Positions 25,252-34,091 of a stretch of DNA of 64,000 bases are shown here, in pieces. This DNA is from Mycolicibacterium sp. P1-5 (GTDB lineage: Bacteria > Actinomycetota > Actinomycetes > Mycobacteriales > Mycobacteriaceae). Positions within the stretch are counted from its first letter, which is position 1. Each line of letters opens with the position of its first letter. Below the pieces are notes generated by a model that saw nothing but the letters and a program-made list of their open reading frames with translations, searched no databases and had not been told where the DNA came from. The stretch is from NCBI RefSeq assembly GCF_008329565.1, contig NZ_NPKT01000018.1, positions 1 to 64,000 on the forward strand, read 5' to 3'. Made by a program: the position numbers and the translations under genes.

Positions 25252-26514
25252 CTATTCGCGGCGCAGCCGCGACTCCACGAACCGCTCGACCTCGTCCCAC
25301 TCCTTGACCGCCGCCGTGTACGGGGGGGCCGGCCGCGAGTTTTCGCCGGGATCGAGCACGTAGTCGACGAGCTTGCCCAGCGGGCGGCCGTCGGCCAGCA
25401 GCTTGTCGACGGTGTCTTCCTCGGAGTACTCGCCGATATCGCGCACCAGCTCGACGGCAAGCTCCAGCTGATCGTGGTCGATCGTGTCCGGACCGTCGGC
25501 GATATCGTCCGACAGCCCGGTCAGTACGTAGATGTTGTCCTCGGTGACGTCGACGCGCAGCGAGCCATCGGTGGCCGCAGTGCGGATGTCGTCGTAGGTG
25601 CTCAGGTCCGACAGGTCGTGGTCGTGCTCGTCTGCCAGGTAGCGGGCCAGCGCGCGCTCCGAGGTGAAGACGCTGATGCGGCCGTTGCGGCCGAGGAAGA
25701 TCGGCCGGTCGTCGAAGTAGCAGCGCAGCGTGTAGAACGTTCCGGAGCTGGCTTGGATGCGAACCGGGTCGATGCCGACCTCGGTCCAGAAGTCCTCCTG
25801 GCCTCCGAGCACGACATCGTCGCGGGGCGTCCGCTCGACGGCCTCCTCGTCAGACGAGTCGGTGCCGTCCGCCTCGGTTGCGACGACTTCGTCGACCTCC
25901 TCGTCCTGCTCCTCGTACGGCTCCTCGAGCTCGTCGGCGGCCAGCTTGGCGGCCCGCTCGTCGACGTCGGGCACCGAGATGACCTCGTCGACAGCCGCCA
26001 GCACGCTGTCCCACCCGCGGGCGACGATGTCCCCGACCACGCGCCAGCGCTTGAGGCCCGCCTTGCCGGTGAAGTGCTCGTAGCCGCCCGAGAGCAACCC
26101 GAGGTTGGGGTTGCCGTTGAAGAACCGGGTTACGGCGGGCAGCTCGCATACCGAACCGATCGAGGAGACGACGGCCATGGTGTTGGCCAACGCGGTCACC
26201 GACTCCTCGGTGGGCTTCTCCGAGAGCGACTCCTCGACGGCCACCAGGTCGACCTCGCGGTCCGGCGCCGGCTTCAACTTATGGGCGTTGGCCGAAGTCA
26301 GGTTCTCCCACGCCGGGTGGTCGGTGAGGTCGTTGTCGGTGTTCGTGCGCACGAATGCGGCCAGGTCCGCCACCGATTCGAAGGCGAAGAGGTCGTCGCC
26401 CTTGCCGAGAAACGCCTCCCATTCGTCGCCGCCTTCGCGCCACCGGGGCGCCCACAGGGTGTACAGGTCACCAGCGGTCACACCGACGCGGACCGGAACG
26501 AGCTCAGCAGCCAT
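25252..26514 (-). CDS. satS: SatS-like chaperone of the SecA2 export pathway
   Basis: A 420-residue acidic, soluble protein without signal peptide or membrane helix, the same length as Rv3311. Two related halves can be seen: LYTLWAPRWREGGDEWEAFLGKGDDLFAFES near the N-terminus and FYTLRCYFDDRPIFLGRNGRISVFTSE near residue 260. A very acidic linker (about 195-235) joins them. In M. tuberculosis Rv3311 (SatS) stabilises SecA2-dependent exported proteins such as SapM. The start is an ATG 7 nt downstream of a TAGGCT -10, so it is probably leaderless. The gene it helps in M. tuberculosis, sapM (Rv3310), is not next to it here. Confidence 0.85.
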   Translation of the reverse strand: MAAELVPVRVGVTAGDLYTLWAPRWREGGDEWEAFLGKGDDLFAFESVADLAAFVRTNTDNDLTDHPAWENLTSANAHKLKPAPDREVDLVAVEESLSEKPTEESVTALANTMAVVSSIGSVCELPAVTRFFNGNPNLGLLSGGYEHFTGKAGLKRWRVVGDIVARGWDSVLAAVDEVISVPDVDERAAKLAADELEEPYEEQDEEVDEVVATEADGTDSSDEEAVERTPRDDVVLGGQEDFWTEVGIDPVRIQASSGTFYTLRCYFDDRPIFLGRNGRISVFTSERALARYLADEHDHDLSDLSTYDDIRTAATDGSLRVDVTEDNIYVLTGLSDDIADGPDTIDHDQLELAVELVRDIGEYSEEDTVDKLLADGRPLGKLVDYVLDPGENSRPAPPYTAAVKEWDEVERFVESRLRRE

Positions 26515-26521
26515 GCCGCAC

Positions 26522-26551
26522 AGCCTAACGACGCGTGCTGACGGGTAGCCT
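26522..26551. promoter_or_regulatory. Back-to-back leaderless promoters of satS and the DUF218 gene
   Basis: On the minus strand TAGGCT (complement of 26522-26527) lies 7 nt before the satS ATG. On the plus strand TAGCCT (26546-26551) lies 7 nt before the GTG at 26559. Only 44 bp separate the two start codons, so both polymerases must share the region upstream of each -10. Confidence 0.6.
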
Positions 26552-26558
26552 GCCCCCC

Positions 26559-27131
26559 GTGGGGAGGGTGCGTCGCGCGTTGTCGATTCTGGGGGCTGTC
26601 GGCCTGGTTGCCACCGGCGTGCTGGCTGTCGCGGGGTACCTCTTGTTCACTCGTCCCCACAGCGACCCCCTGACCAAAGCCGACGCGATCGTCGTGCTCG
26701 GAGGTGATAACGACGGCCGCTTCGAGTACGGTCTGAGCCTCGCCAGAGCGGGCTACGCCAATACGGTGGTGCTGTCGAATGCGTACCTCGACAAGCCGGA
26801 TGACCTTCCCGCTTTCCAACGGGCCTGCGCCTCGGGCACGGCGACCATCACCGTCATCTGCTTTGTTCCCGACCCCTACACCACGCGGGGGGAAGCGATG
26901 TACGTGGCTCGGCTTGCCAAGCAGCACAACTGGACTCACGTCATCGTGGTGTCCTGGAACTACCACATGGTTCGGGCCCGCTACATCTTTCATCAGTGCT
27001 TCGACGGCTCTGTCACCATGCATCCGGTACCACGGTCCTACGACTTCACGCCCTGGTACTGGGCTGCGCAGTACGCCTACCAGTTCGGTGGGCTGGTCAA
27101 AGCTCTTCTGCTCGGCTGCGATGCCCGCTGA
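26559..27131 (+). CDS. DUF218 (YdcF/SanA-like) membrane-anchored protein
   Basis: A 190-residue protein with an N-terminal membrane helix (about residues 8-27) and a DUF218 domain (ADAIVVLGGDNDGRFEYGLSLARAGYA, then RGEAMYVARLAKQHNWTHVIVVSWNYHMVRARYIF). Family members (YdcF, SanA, ElyC) act in cell-envelope processes, but their chemistry is poorly known. The GTG at 26559 is chosen because a TAGCCT -10 ends 7 nt before it; an upstream in-frame GTG at 26535 would precede that box. It occupies the place that sapM has in M. tuberculosis. Confidence 0.8.
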   Translation: MGRVRRALSILGAVGLVATGVLAVAGYLLFTRPHSDPLTKADAIVVLGGDNDGRFEYGLSLARAGYANTVVLSNAYLDKPDDLPAFQRACASGTATITVICFVPDPYTTRGEAMYVARLAKQHNWTHVIVVSWNYHMVRARYIFHQCFDGSVTMHPVPRSYDFTPWYWAAQYAYQFGGLVKALLLGCDAR

Positions 27132-27139
27132 GGCTCCTC

Positions 27140-27145
27140 TAGTCT
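27140..27145 (+). promoter_or_regulatory. -10 element of upp
   Basis: TAGTCT lies 6 nt before the upp ATG, consistent with a leaderless transcript. It is within the short gap after the DUF218 gene. Confidence 0.5.
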
Positions 27146-27151
27146 CTGCGG

Positions 27152-27775
27152 ATGGATGTGTGCGTTATCGACCACCCGCTGGCCAAAGCGCGGCTGACCA
27201 CACTGCGTGATGAGCGCACCGACAACGCGGCTTTCCGTGCCGCTCTGCGCGACCTGACCCACATGCTCGTCTACGAGGCCACCCGGGACGTGGTGTGCGA
27301 AGAGATCACCGTTCGCACTCCGATCACCGAGACCCTGGGCTGCCGCCTGGCCGCCCCGCCGCTGCTGGTCCCGGTCCTTCGGGCCGGGCTGGGGATGGTC
27401 GACCAAGCGCATGCGCTGATCCCGGAGGCGCGGGTCGGGTTCGTCGGCGTGGCTCGCAACGAGACCACCCATCAGCCCACGCCCTACCTCGAGTCCTTGC
27501 CCGACGACCTGAGCACCCAACCCGTCATGGTGCTCGACCCGATGCTGGCTACCGGGGGCTCGATGGCGCACACGATCAAGCTGCTGAGTGAGCGGGGCGC
27601 TCATGACATCACCCTGGTGTGTGTGGTGTGCGCACCGGAAGGAATCGCGGCGGTGGACAGAGTTGCCCCGTCGGCGCGCCTGTTCACCGCCACCATTGAC
27701 GACGGCCTCAACGACGCCGCCTACATCGTGCCCGGCCTCGGGGACGCCGGTGACCGGCAGTTCGGGCCGCGCTGA
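27152..27775 (+). CDS. upp: Uracil phosphoribosyltransferase
   Basis: A 207-residue enzyme joining uracil to PRPP to form UMP. The PRPP-binding loop is VMVLDPMLATGGSMAHTI, and uracil-contacting C-terminal residues lie in DGLNDAAYIVPGLGDAGDR. The N-terminal HPLAKARLTTLRDERTDNAAFR is typical. It completes pyrimidine salvage with cdd and deoA a few kb away and corresponds to Rv3309c. Its TGA abuts the stop of the convergent pmmB. Confidence 0.96.
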   Translation: MDVCVIDHPLAKARLTTLRDERTDNAAFRAALRDLTHMLVYEATRDVVCEEITVRTPITETLGCRLAAPPLLVPVLRAGLGMVDQAHALIPEARVGFVGVARNETTHQPTPYLESLPDDLSTQPVMVLDPMLATGGSMAHTIKLLSERGAHDITLVCVVCAPEGIAAVDRVAPSARLFTATIDDGLNDAAYIVPGLGDAGDRQFGPR

Positions 27776-29368
27776 CTACCAGCTCTGGGCGCTGTCCAGG
27801 AGTTGTTGCTGCACGGCATGGGCCCGCCGGCGTGCTTGCGCCAGGTCGCCGCTGACTACCTGACCAACTTCGGTGTAGCACTTGACCTTTGGCTCGGTGC
27901 CCGAGGGTCGCACCACCACCCGCACCGAGGTGTGCTGGTCACCGCCGGTCACGAACACCGCGTCGGCGTGCTCGACGGTTTGTACCGCGAACCCGGCCAG
28001 CTCGGTGGGCGGGTCGGTGCGCAGTCGGGTCATCATTGCGGCCGCCTCGTCGGCGTCGGCCACCCGCCGCGATAGTGCGGCCGTGGTGTGCACGCCATGG
28101 CGCAGGGCGAGCCGGTCGAGTGCGTCGGGAATCGAATCATTCTGGGCGGCAAGGTGAGCCACCAGGTCGCAGGCGAGCACCGCGGCACTGATGCCGTCCT
28201 TGTCGCGGACGGCGGCCGGGTCGACGCAATGGCCGATGGCTTCTTCGTAGGCGTACACCAGCGTACATCCGGGCAGCCCGGCGTCGGCACGGGCGAGCCA
28301 TTTGAACCCGGTCAGCGTCACGACGTGGCGAGCACCGTGATCGGCGGCGATCTTGGCGAGCAGTTGCGATGAGACCACGCTGTTGGCCACCACGCTGGTG
28401 GCGGCGTGCTCGGGGTCCAGTGACGAAAGAATGTAATCCCCCAGCAGCCAACCGCTTTCATCGCCCGACAACATCCGCCAGCCAGCAGGGGTGGGGATTC
28501 CGACGGCGCAGCGGTCGGCATCGGGGTCCAGGGCGATAGCGATGTCGGCGCCGACGCTGTCGGCCAGCTCCAGCAGGGCGTCGGCCGCACCGGGTTCCTC
28601 GGGATTCGGGAAGGCGACCGTCGGAAAATCGGCGTCCGGGGCGAATTGGCTTGCCACCGTATGCACGTCGTCGAATCCGGCGGCATGCAGGGTGCGCAGC
28701 GCGAGTTCACCACCAACACCGTGCATTGCCGTCAGCGCCACCCGCGGACTGCCCTGGTTGCCTCGTCGAACGCGTGCCGCGCGGACGACATACGCCTCGA
28801 CGAGTGCGTCGTCGGCCGGTTGCACTGGCCGGCGGGGGATCTGGTCGGCGGGCGGTGCACCGGTGATCGCCGCTTCGATGTCCCGATCGGCTGGTGAGAC
28901 GATCTGCAGCCCGCCATCGAAGTAGACCTTGTAACCGTTGTCGGCCGGCGGATTGTGCGAGGCGGTGATCTGTACCCCCGTCGCGGCGCCGGTGCGCCGG
29001 ACAGCGAAGGCGACGACGGGGGTTGGCACCGGGTGTTCCCAGGTGATTACCGAAAACCCTTGAGCAGCAAACACTTCAGCAGCAGCGATGGCGAACTTCG
29101 CCGACCCGTGCCGGGCATCGCGGCCCACGACGACGGTCGACCCGCCCAGCCGACGGTCGGTCAGGACCCGGGCCACCGCCCAGGTCGCACGCAGCACGAC
29201 GGCGAGGTTCATCGAGTCCGGGCCGCCCCGAACCGGCCCGCGCAGACCGGCGGTGCCGAAGGCCAGCGGCCGGGCGAACCGTGCGGTCAGCTCATCGGGA
29301 TCGAGCGCGGCCAGTTCGGCGGCCGTCACCGGATCCGGATCGTGGGCGATCCAATCTTCGGGGGTCAT
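27776..29368 (-). CDS. pmmB: Phosphomannomutase/phosphoglucomutase family enzyme
   Basis: A 530-residue alpha-D-phosphohexomutase. The phosphoserine loop is TASHNPP, the magnesium site is DPDADRCAVG, the sugar-binding loop is EEAIGHCVDP, and the C-terminal phosphate-binding loop is RPSGTEPKVK. It lies 7 bp after deoD on the same strand. In that setting it may work as a phosphopentomutase, interconverting ribose-1-phosphate from DeoD/DeoA with the 5-phosphate. Related long mutases do this, but the substrate is not settled by sequence. Syntenic with Rv3308. Confidence 0.92.
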   Translation of the reverse strand: MTPEDWIAHDPDPVTAAELAALDPDELTARFARPLAFGTAGLRGPVRGGPDSMNLAVVLRATWAVARVLTDRRLGGSTVVVGRDARHGSAKFAIAAAEVFAAQGFSVITWEHPVPTPVVAFAVRRTGAATGVQITASHNPPADNGYKVYFDGGLQIVSPADRDIEAAITGAPPADQIPRRPVQPADDALVEAYVVRAARVRRGNQGSPRVALTAMHGVGGELALRTLHAAGFDDVHTVASQFAPDADFPTVAFPNPEEPGAADALLELADSVGADIAIALDPDADRCAVGIPTPAGWRMLSGDESGWLLGDYILSSLDPEHAATSVVANSVVSSQLLAKIAADHGARHVVTLTGFKWLARADAGLPGCTLVYAYEEAIGHCVDPAAVRDKDGISAAVLACDLVAHLAAQNDSIPDALDRLALRHGVHTTAALSRRVADADEAAAMMTRLRTDPPTELAGFAVQTVEHADAVFVTGGDQHTSVRVVVRPSGTEPKVKCYTEVGQVVSGDLAQARRRAHAVQQQLLDSAQSW

Positions 29369-29375
29369 GGCCGGC

Positions 29376-30161
29376 CTACAGACGTGCCAACACCGACGCC
29401 AGCAGCGAGCCCATCGCGGTGGCCGACGCCCGGCCCGCGGCCAGCACCTCGTCGTGACTCAGCGGCTCGCCGGTCATGCCGGCGGCCAGGTTCGTCACCA
29501 GCGACAATCCGAGCACCTCGGCACCCGCAGCGCGCGCCGCGATGGTCTCGTGGACGGTCGACATCCCGACCAGGTCGGCGCCCAGAGTCCGAAGCATGCG
29601 GATCTCGGCGGGCGTCTCGTAATGCGGACCGGGCACCCCGGCGTAGACCCCCTCGGCCAGGCTCGGCTCGACATCGCGGGCCAGCGCGCGCAGCCGCGGC
29701 GAGTACGCGTCGACCAGGTCCACGAATTGCGCCCCGACCATCGGCGAGCGGGCGGTGAGGTTGAGGTGGTCGGCGATCAGCACCGGCTGGCCCACGTGAT
29801 ACTCCGGTCGCAGGCCGCCGGCGGCGTTGGTCAACACCACGACCTCGGCGCCGGCAGCACGGGCGGTCCGCACCGGATGGACGATGGTGCGCAGGTCATG
29901 GCCCTCGTAGGCGTGGATGCGGCCGAGCAGCACCAGCACGTTGTGCGAACCCAGCGGTACCGAAAGCACCCGGCCCCGATGACCCAGCGCCGACGGCGGC
30001 GTGAACCCGGGAATGGTCGACATCGGGATCTCCGCGACCGGCGTGCCCAGCGCCGCGGCCGCCGGCGCCCACCCCGACCCGAGAACCACGGCGACGTCGT
30101 GCCGGGCCACGCCACTGTGCTGCGCGATCATCCGTGCGGCGTGCTCGGCGTCTGGACTCAC
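29376..30161 (-). CDS. deoD: Purine-nucleoside phosphorylase
   Basis: A 261-residue trimeric-type purine-nucleoside phosphorylase converting inosine or guanosine plus phosphate to base and ribose-1-phosphate. VVLGSGWAP is the phosphate loop, LLGRIHAYEGHDL and LTNAAGGL are phosphate and purine contacts, and GVPGPHYETPAEIRMLRTLGADLVGMSTVHE is the family signature. The GTG at 30161 is used because TAGGCT (complement of 30170-30175) lies 8 nt upstream. It is followed by pmmB. Syntenic with Rv3307. Confidence 0.95.
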   Translation of the reverse strand: MSPDAEHAARMIAQHSGVARHDVAVVLGSGWAPAAAALGTPVAEIPMSTIPGFTPPSALGHRGRVLSVPLGSHNVLVLLGRIHAYEGHDLRTIVHPVRTARAAGAEVVVLTNAAGGLRPEYHVGQPVLIADHLNLTARSPMVGAQFVDLVDAYSPRLRALARDVEPSLAEGVYAGVPGPHYETPAEIRMLRTLGADLVGMSTVHETIAARAAGAEVLGLSLVTNLAAGMTGEPLSHDEVLAAGRASATAMGSLLASVLARL

Positions 30162-30169
30162 AGCCAGCG

Positions 30170-30192
30170 AGCCTAGCCGTGAATGCGATACT
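30170..30192. promoter_or_regulatory. Divergent leaderless promoters of deoD and amiB1
   Basis: The minus-strand TAGGCT (complement of 30170-30175) serves deoD. The plus-strand GATACT (30187-30192) lies 6 nt before the amiB1 ATG. Just 37 bp separate the two starts. Confidence 0.5.
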
Positions 30193-30198
30193 TCGTTG

Positions 30199-31386
30199 AT
30201 GCCTACAGCCACAGGGTCGACCCGCGTCGAAGACGTGGTCGCGGCATGTGGTGGTGATCTGATCGAGCTTTCGCACGCCATCCACGCCGAGCCCGAACTC
30301 GCATTCAACGAGCACCGCAGCTGTGCCAAAACACAGGCGCTGGTGGCCGAGCGCGGCTTTGAGATCACCGCGGCCGCGGGCGGATTGGACACCGCGTTCC
30401 GGGCCGACTTCGGGTCTGGACCGCTGGTGATCGGGATCTGCGCCGAATACGACGCGCTGCCCGGCATCGGCCACGCCTGCGGGCACAACATCATCGCGGC
30501 GTCCGCGGTCGGCACCGCCCTGGCCCTTGCCGAGGTGGCCGACGAACTCGGGCTGACCGTCGCGCTGATCGGAACTCCGGCCGAGGAGTCCGGCGGCGGC
30601 AAGGCCCTGCTGATCGAAGCCGGGGTGTTCGACGATGTCGCCGCGGCCGTGATGCTGCATCCCGGCCCGATCGACATCGCCGCCGCGCGCTCGCTGGCCC
30701 TCTCGGAGGTGATCGTCACCTACACCGGCCGGGAATCGCATGCCGCGGTCGCGCCGTATCTGGGGATCAACGCCGCGGATGCGGTGACCGTCGCGCAGGT
30801 GGCGATCGGATTGTTGCGCCAGCAGATGGCGCCAGGGCAGCTGACGCACGGGCTCGTCACCGAGGGCGGGTCGGCCACCAACATAATCCCCGGGCGTGCG
30901 CGGCTGCAGTACACGATGCGGGCTCCTCACACCGATTCGCTGCATGGACTGGAGGCCAAGATGCGCGGCTGCTTCGCGGCGGGTGCTGTTGCGACCGGAT
31001 GTGAACACGAGATCGACGAAGCCGCACCGCCGTACGCGGAGTTGACCCCCGACCCGTGGCTTGCCGAGGTGTTCCGCGACGAGATGACCAAAATGGGCCG
31101 TAACCCGGTACCCGCCGAGGTGGAAGCCGTCATGCCGCTGGGAAGTACGGACATGGGCAATGTGACGCAACTGCTGCCCGGAATCCACCCCGTGGTGGGG
31201 GTCGAATCGAACGGCGCGGTGATCCATCAGCCGGGGTTCACTATTGCGGCGGCGAGTTCCAGCGGTGACCGGGCGGTCATTGAGGGTGCAATCATGTTGG
31301 CGCGCACCGTCGTTCAGCTGGCACAGACACCCGCCGAGCGGGATCGGGTGCTGGAACTGCGGGATCGTCGGGGGGTGCGAACATGA
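30199..31386 (+). CDS. amiB1: M20 family amidohydrolase (AmiB1)
   Basis: A 395-residue M20 metallopeptidase-like amidohydrolase related to AbgB and amidase/aminoacylases. Metal ligands lie in CGHNIIAA and GTPAEESGGGK, the dimerisation domain is inserted at about 185-295, and a late STDMGN segment carries a further ligand. It would remove an acyl or amino-acid group from a small amide; the substrate is unknown. The start is the ATG at 30199, after a -10-like GATACT, and the length matches Rv3306c. It overlaps amiA1 by 4 nt, so the two amidohydrolases are probably co-expressed. Confidence 0.9.
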   Translation: MPTATGSTRVEDVVAACGGDLIELSHAIHAEPELAFNEHRSCAKTQALVAERGFEITAAAGGLDTAFRADFGSGPLVIGICAEYDALPGIGHACGHNIIAASAVGTALALAEVADELGLTVALIGTPAEESGGGKALLIEAGVFDDVAAAVMLHPGPIDIAAARSLALSEVIVTYTGRESHAAVAPYLGINAADAVTVAQVAIGLLRQQMAPGQLTHGLVTEGGSATNIIPGRARLQYTMRAPHTDSLHGLEAKMRGCFAAGAVATGCEHEIDEAAPPYAELTPDPWLAEVFRDEMTKMGRNPVPAEVEAVMPLGSTDMGNVTQLLPGIHPVVGVESNGAVIHQPGFTIAAASSSGDRAVIEGAIMLARTVVQLAQTPAERDRVLELRDRRGVRT

Positions 31387-32552
31387 GTATCGCGGACACA
31401 TGCGAATCCTGGCTGGCCGGACATTTCGACGAGCTGGTGGAGTGGCGTCGGCACATCCACCGCTATCCCGAGCTGGGTCGCCAGGAGTTCGCCACCACGC
31501 AGTTCGTCGCGGACCGGCTGGTCGAGGCCGGGTTGAATCCGAAGGTGCTGCCCGGCGGGACCGGTCTGACGTGCGACTTCGGCCCGGAGCATGCGCCGCG
31601 GATCGCGCTGCGCGCCGACATGGATGCGCTGCCGATGGCCGAGCGCACCGGCGCGCCGTACAGCTCGACGATGCCGAACATCGCGCATGCATGCGGTCAC
31701 GACGCACACACCGCGATGCTGATCGGCGCCGCGACCGCACTGGCGTCGGTGCCCGAGCTGCCGGTCGGTGTGCGACTGGTCTTCCAGGCCGCCGAGGAGT
31801 TGATGCCGGGCGGCGCGATCGACGCGATCGCCGCCGGTGCGCTGGTGGGAGTTTCGCGAATCTTCGCACTGCACTGCGATCCACGCCTGGCGGTGGGCCG
31901 GGTCGCGATCATCCCGGGTCCCATCACGTCCGCGGCGGACTCGATCGAGATCACTCTGCACTCGCCGGGCGGGCATACGTCGCGGCCCCACCTGACGTCG
32001 GATCTGGTGTACGGCATGGGCACGCTGATCACCGGGCTGCCCGGGGTGCTGTCCAGGCGGGTCGATCCGCGGCACTCGACCGTAATGGTCTGGGGCGCAG
32101 CGAACGCGGGTGTCGCGGCCAATGCCATCCCGCAGACCGGCACGCTGGCCGGCACGGTGCGGACTGCCAGCCGTGAGACCTGGGTTCTCATGGAAAGCCT
32201 TGTGCACGAGATTGTTTCGGGCTTATTGGCGCCGCTGGGGATAGAGCACACGCTCAACTACCATCGCGGCGTGCCACCGGTGGTCAACGAGGAGCGCTCT
32301 ACCCAGATCATGACGCATGCCATCGAGGCGGTGGCGGCCGACGCGCTGGCCGATACCCGGCAGTCAGGTGGCGGTGAAGACTTCTCCTGGTATCTGGAGG
32401 AGGTGCCGGGCGCGATGGCACGGCTCGGGGTGTGGAGCGGCCGCGGGCCGCAACTGGATCTGCACCAGCCGACGTTCGACATCGATGAGCGGGCACTGGC
32501 GGTCGGAGTTCGGGTACTGGTCAACATCGTCGAGCAGTCCGCGGGGTTCTGA
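31383..32552 (+). CDS. amiA1: M20 family amidohydrolase (AmiA1)
   Basis: A 389-residue hippuricase/IAA-amino acid hydrolase-type M20 enzyme. The N-terminal motif is WRRHIHRYPELGRQEF, metal sites lie in RADMDALPM, HACGHDAHTAMLIGA and FQAAEELMPGG, and the C-terminal ligand in GGEDFSWYLE. It is a paralogue of the preceding AmiB1 and translationally coupled to it. Both probably hydrolyse N-acyl amino acids or related amides. The stop shares a base with the galE ATG (TGATG). Confidence 0.92.
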   Translation: MSIADTCESWLAGHFDELVEWRRHIHRYPELGRQEFATTQFVADRLVEAGLNPKVLPGGTGLTCDFGPEHAPRIALRADMDALPMAERTGAPYSSTMPNIAHACGHDAHTAMLIGAATALASVPELPVGVRLVFQAAEELMPGGAIDAIAAGALVGVSRIFALHCDPRLAVGRVAIIPGPITSAADSIEITLHSPGGHTSRPHLTSDLVYGMGTLITGLPGVLSRRVDPRHSTVMVWGAANAGVAANAIPQTGTLAGTVRTASRETWVLMESLVHEIVSGLLAPLGIEHTLNYHRGVPPVVNEERSTQIMTHAIEAVAADALADTRQSGGGEDFSWYLEEVPGAMARLGVWSGRGPQLDLHQPTFDIDERALAVGVRVLVNIVEQSAGF

Positions 32553-33514
32553 TGAAGCTTCTTGTCACGGGTGGGGCTGGGTACGTCGGCAGCGTGTGCG
32601 CGGCGGTGCTCCTGGAGCAGGGCCACGAGGTCGTGGTCATCGACGACCTGTCGACGGGCAACGCCGACGCGGTGCCTCCTGCGGCGCAGTTCATCGAGGC
32701 CGATATGGTCCAGGTTGCGCCGGATCTCCTCGGTGACGGGTCTTTTGACGGCGTTCTGCACTTTGCTGCGAAATCTCTGGTGGGCGAGTCGGTCGAGGCG
32801 CCGGAGCGCTACTGGAGCGGCAATGTCATCAAGACTCTGCAACTGCTCGAGGCGATCCGCACCGCCGGCGTGCCGCGGCTGGTGTTCTCCTCGACCGCGG
32901 CGACCTATGGCGAGCCGGAGTCGGTTCCGATCACCGAGGATGCGCCGACCAAGCCGACCAATGCCTACGGCGCCACGAAGCTGGCGATCGACCACGCGAT
33001 CACGTCGTATGCCACCGCGCACGGGCTGGCCGCCACGAGCCTGCGCTACTTCAACGTTGCGGGTGCCTATGCCGGTTTCGGTGAGCGGCATGCCACCGAG
33101 ACGCACCTGATCCCGCTGGTACTGCAGGTTGCCACTGGTAAGAGACCGGAGATCAAGGTGTTCGGCAACGACTGGCCGACGCCGGACGGCACGTGCCTCC
33201 GCGACTACATCCATGTTCGCGATCTCGCCGATGCGCACGTTTTGGCGCTGCAGACCGCGCAGCCGGGGGAGCACCGGATCTATAACCTCGGCAACGGCAC
33301 CGGCTTTTCGGTTCGTGAGGTGATCGCCAGCTGTGAGCGGGTCACCGGCACGTCGATCGCGGCGCGCGATGTCGAGCGCCGGGCCGGCGACCCGGCCGTG
33401 CTGATCGCGTCGAGCGAAAAGGCCGTCACCGAGCTCGGCTGGAAGCCGAAGCACCCGACGATCGACGAGATCGTCTCCGACGCTTGGGAATTCACTCGCC
33501 AGCGGGAAAGCTAG
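32552..33514 (+). CDS. galE: UDP-glucose 4-epimerase
   Basis: A 320-residue short-chain dehydrogenase-fold epimerase with the NAD motif GGAGYVGS, the Ser of SSTAATYG, and the catalytic YxxxK in YGATK. The RYFNVAGA and CLRDYIHVRDLADAH segments are typical of GalE, which supplies UDP-galactose for arabinogalactan. It overlaps amiA1 by one base, which is unusual company. Its TAG stop shares CTAG (33511-33514) with the convergent gene's stop. Confidence 0.9.
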   Translation: MKLLVTGGAGYVGSVCAAVLLEQGHEVVVIDDLSTGNADAVPPAAQFIEADMVQVAPDLLGDGSFDGVLHFAAKSLVGESVEAPERYWSGNVIKTLQLLEAIRTAGVPRLVFSSTAATYGEPESVPITEDAPTKPTNAYGATKLAIDHAITSYATAHGLAATSLRYFNVAGAYAGFGERHATETHLIPLVLQVATGKRPEIKVFGNDWPTPDGTCLRDYIHVRDLADAHVLALQTAQPGEHRIYNLGNGTGFSVREVIASCERVTGTSIAARDVERRAGDPAVLIASSEKAVTELGWKPKHPTIDEIVSDAWEFTRQRES

Positions 33515-33993
33515 CCGCTGCTGGTGCCCGGGCCGATGTTGCGCGCGGGTCGGGTGCGCAGGTCATGCACGTACTCCGCGGGCGCGCCCGCGATCTCGGC
33601 GGCGTCCGCCATCACGCCGATGTAGCGCGCCGACGGTAGCCCACCCTCCCAGGCGTCCAGCACGTATAGCCAGGCGAGCACGGGATCGTTTGTGGTGTCG
33701 GTGGATTCGCATTCGATACGGCATCTGATCTTCTTGTGGAAGCCCAGCTCCGAGCCTTCCCAGCGGTCGAGGTTCTGCTCGTCGGCGGTGGTCATGTCGT
33801 AGAGCACCACAAACACCTTGGAGTCAGGATCCTCGACCAGGGTTGCCAGTGCACCCTCCCAGCCGATGTCTTCGCCCGCGAACGTCAACCGCCAGCCGTG
33901 CAGCCAGCCGGTGCCGGCCATCGGGGAATGCGGCGCACGCTCCAGCATCTGTTCGGGATGCATGTTCGACCCGTAGGCGGCGTAGAGCGGCAC
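33511..33993 (-). CDS. Gamma-glutamylcyclotransferase-like protein
   Basis: A 160-residue protein with the GGCT fold motif YAAYGSNMHPEQM at the N-terminus and a central acidic residue in WEGSELGF. It corresponds to Rv3304 by length and position. Members cyclise gamma-glutamyl groups to 5-oxoproline, but many are uncharacterised and the substrate here is not known. The GTG at 33993 lies 6 nt after a minus-strand TAGGCT (complement of 34000-34005), pointing to a leaderless message. Confidence 0.82.
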   Translation of the reverse strand: MPLYAAYGSNMHPEQMLERAPHSPMAGTGWLHGWRLTFAGEDIGWEGALATLVEDPDSKVFVVLYDMTTADEQNLDRWEGSELGFHKKIRCRIECESTDTTNDPVLAWLYVLDAWEGGLPSARYIGVMADAAEIAGAPAEYVHDLRTRPARNIGPGTSSG

Positions 33994-34016
33994 GGGGAAA
34001 GCCTAGAGCGTCCCGT

Positions 34017-34082
34017 GGCCAGGAGCGCAGGGACTCCGACGTTTAGTTCGGCGGGCAGGAGCGAAGCGACCCGGGAGTTTAG
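34017..34082. repeat. Two imperfect 30-nt repeats upstream of lpdA
   Basis: The units 34017-34046 and 34053-34082 both begin GGSCAGGAGCG and end GTTTAG, with divergent middles. The second unit ends inside the TAGGCT -10 of lpdA. Short GGAGCGAAGCGAC-type repeats are common in mycobacterial intergenic DNA. Confidence 0.5.
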
Positions 34083-34085
34083 GCT
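34080..34085 (+). promoter_or_regulatory. -10 element of lpdA
   Basis: TAGGCT lies 6 nt before the GTG start, indicating a leaderless transcript. Its first bases belong to the second 30-nt repeat. Confidence 0.55.
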
Positions 34086-34091
34086 GAGACG

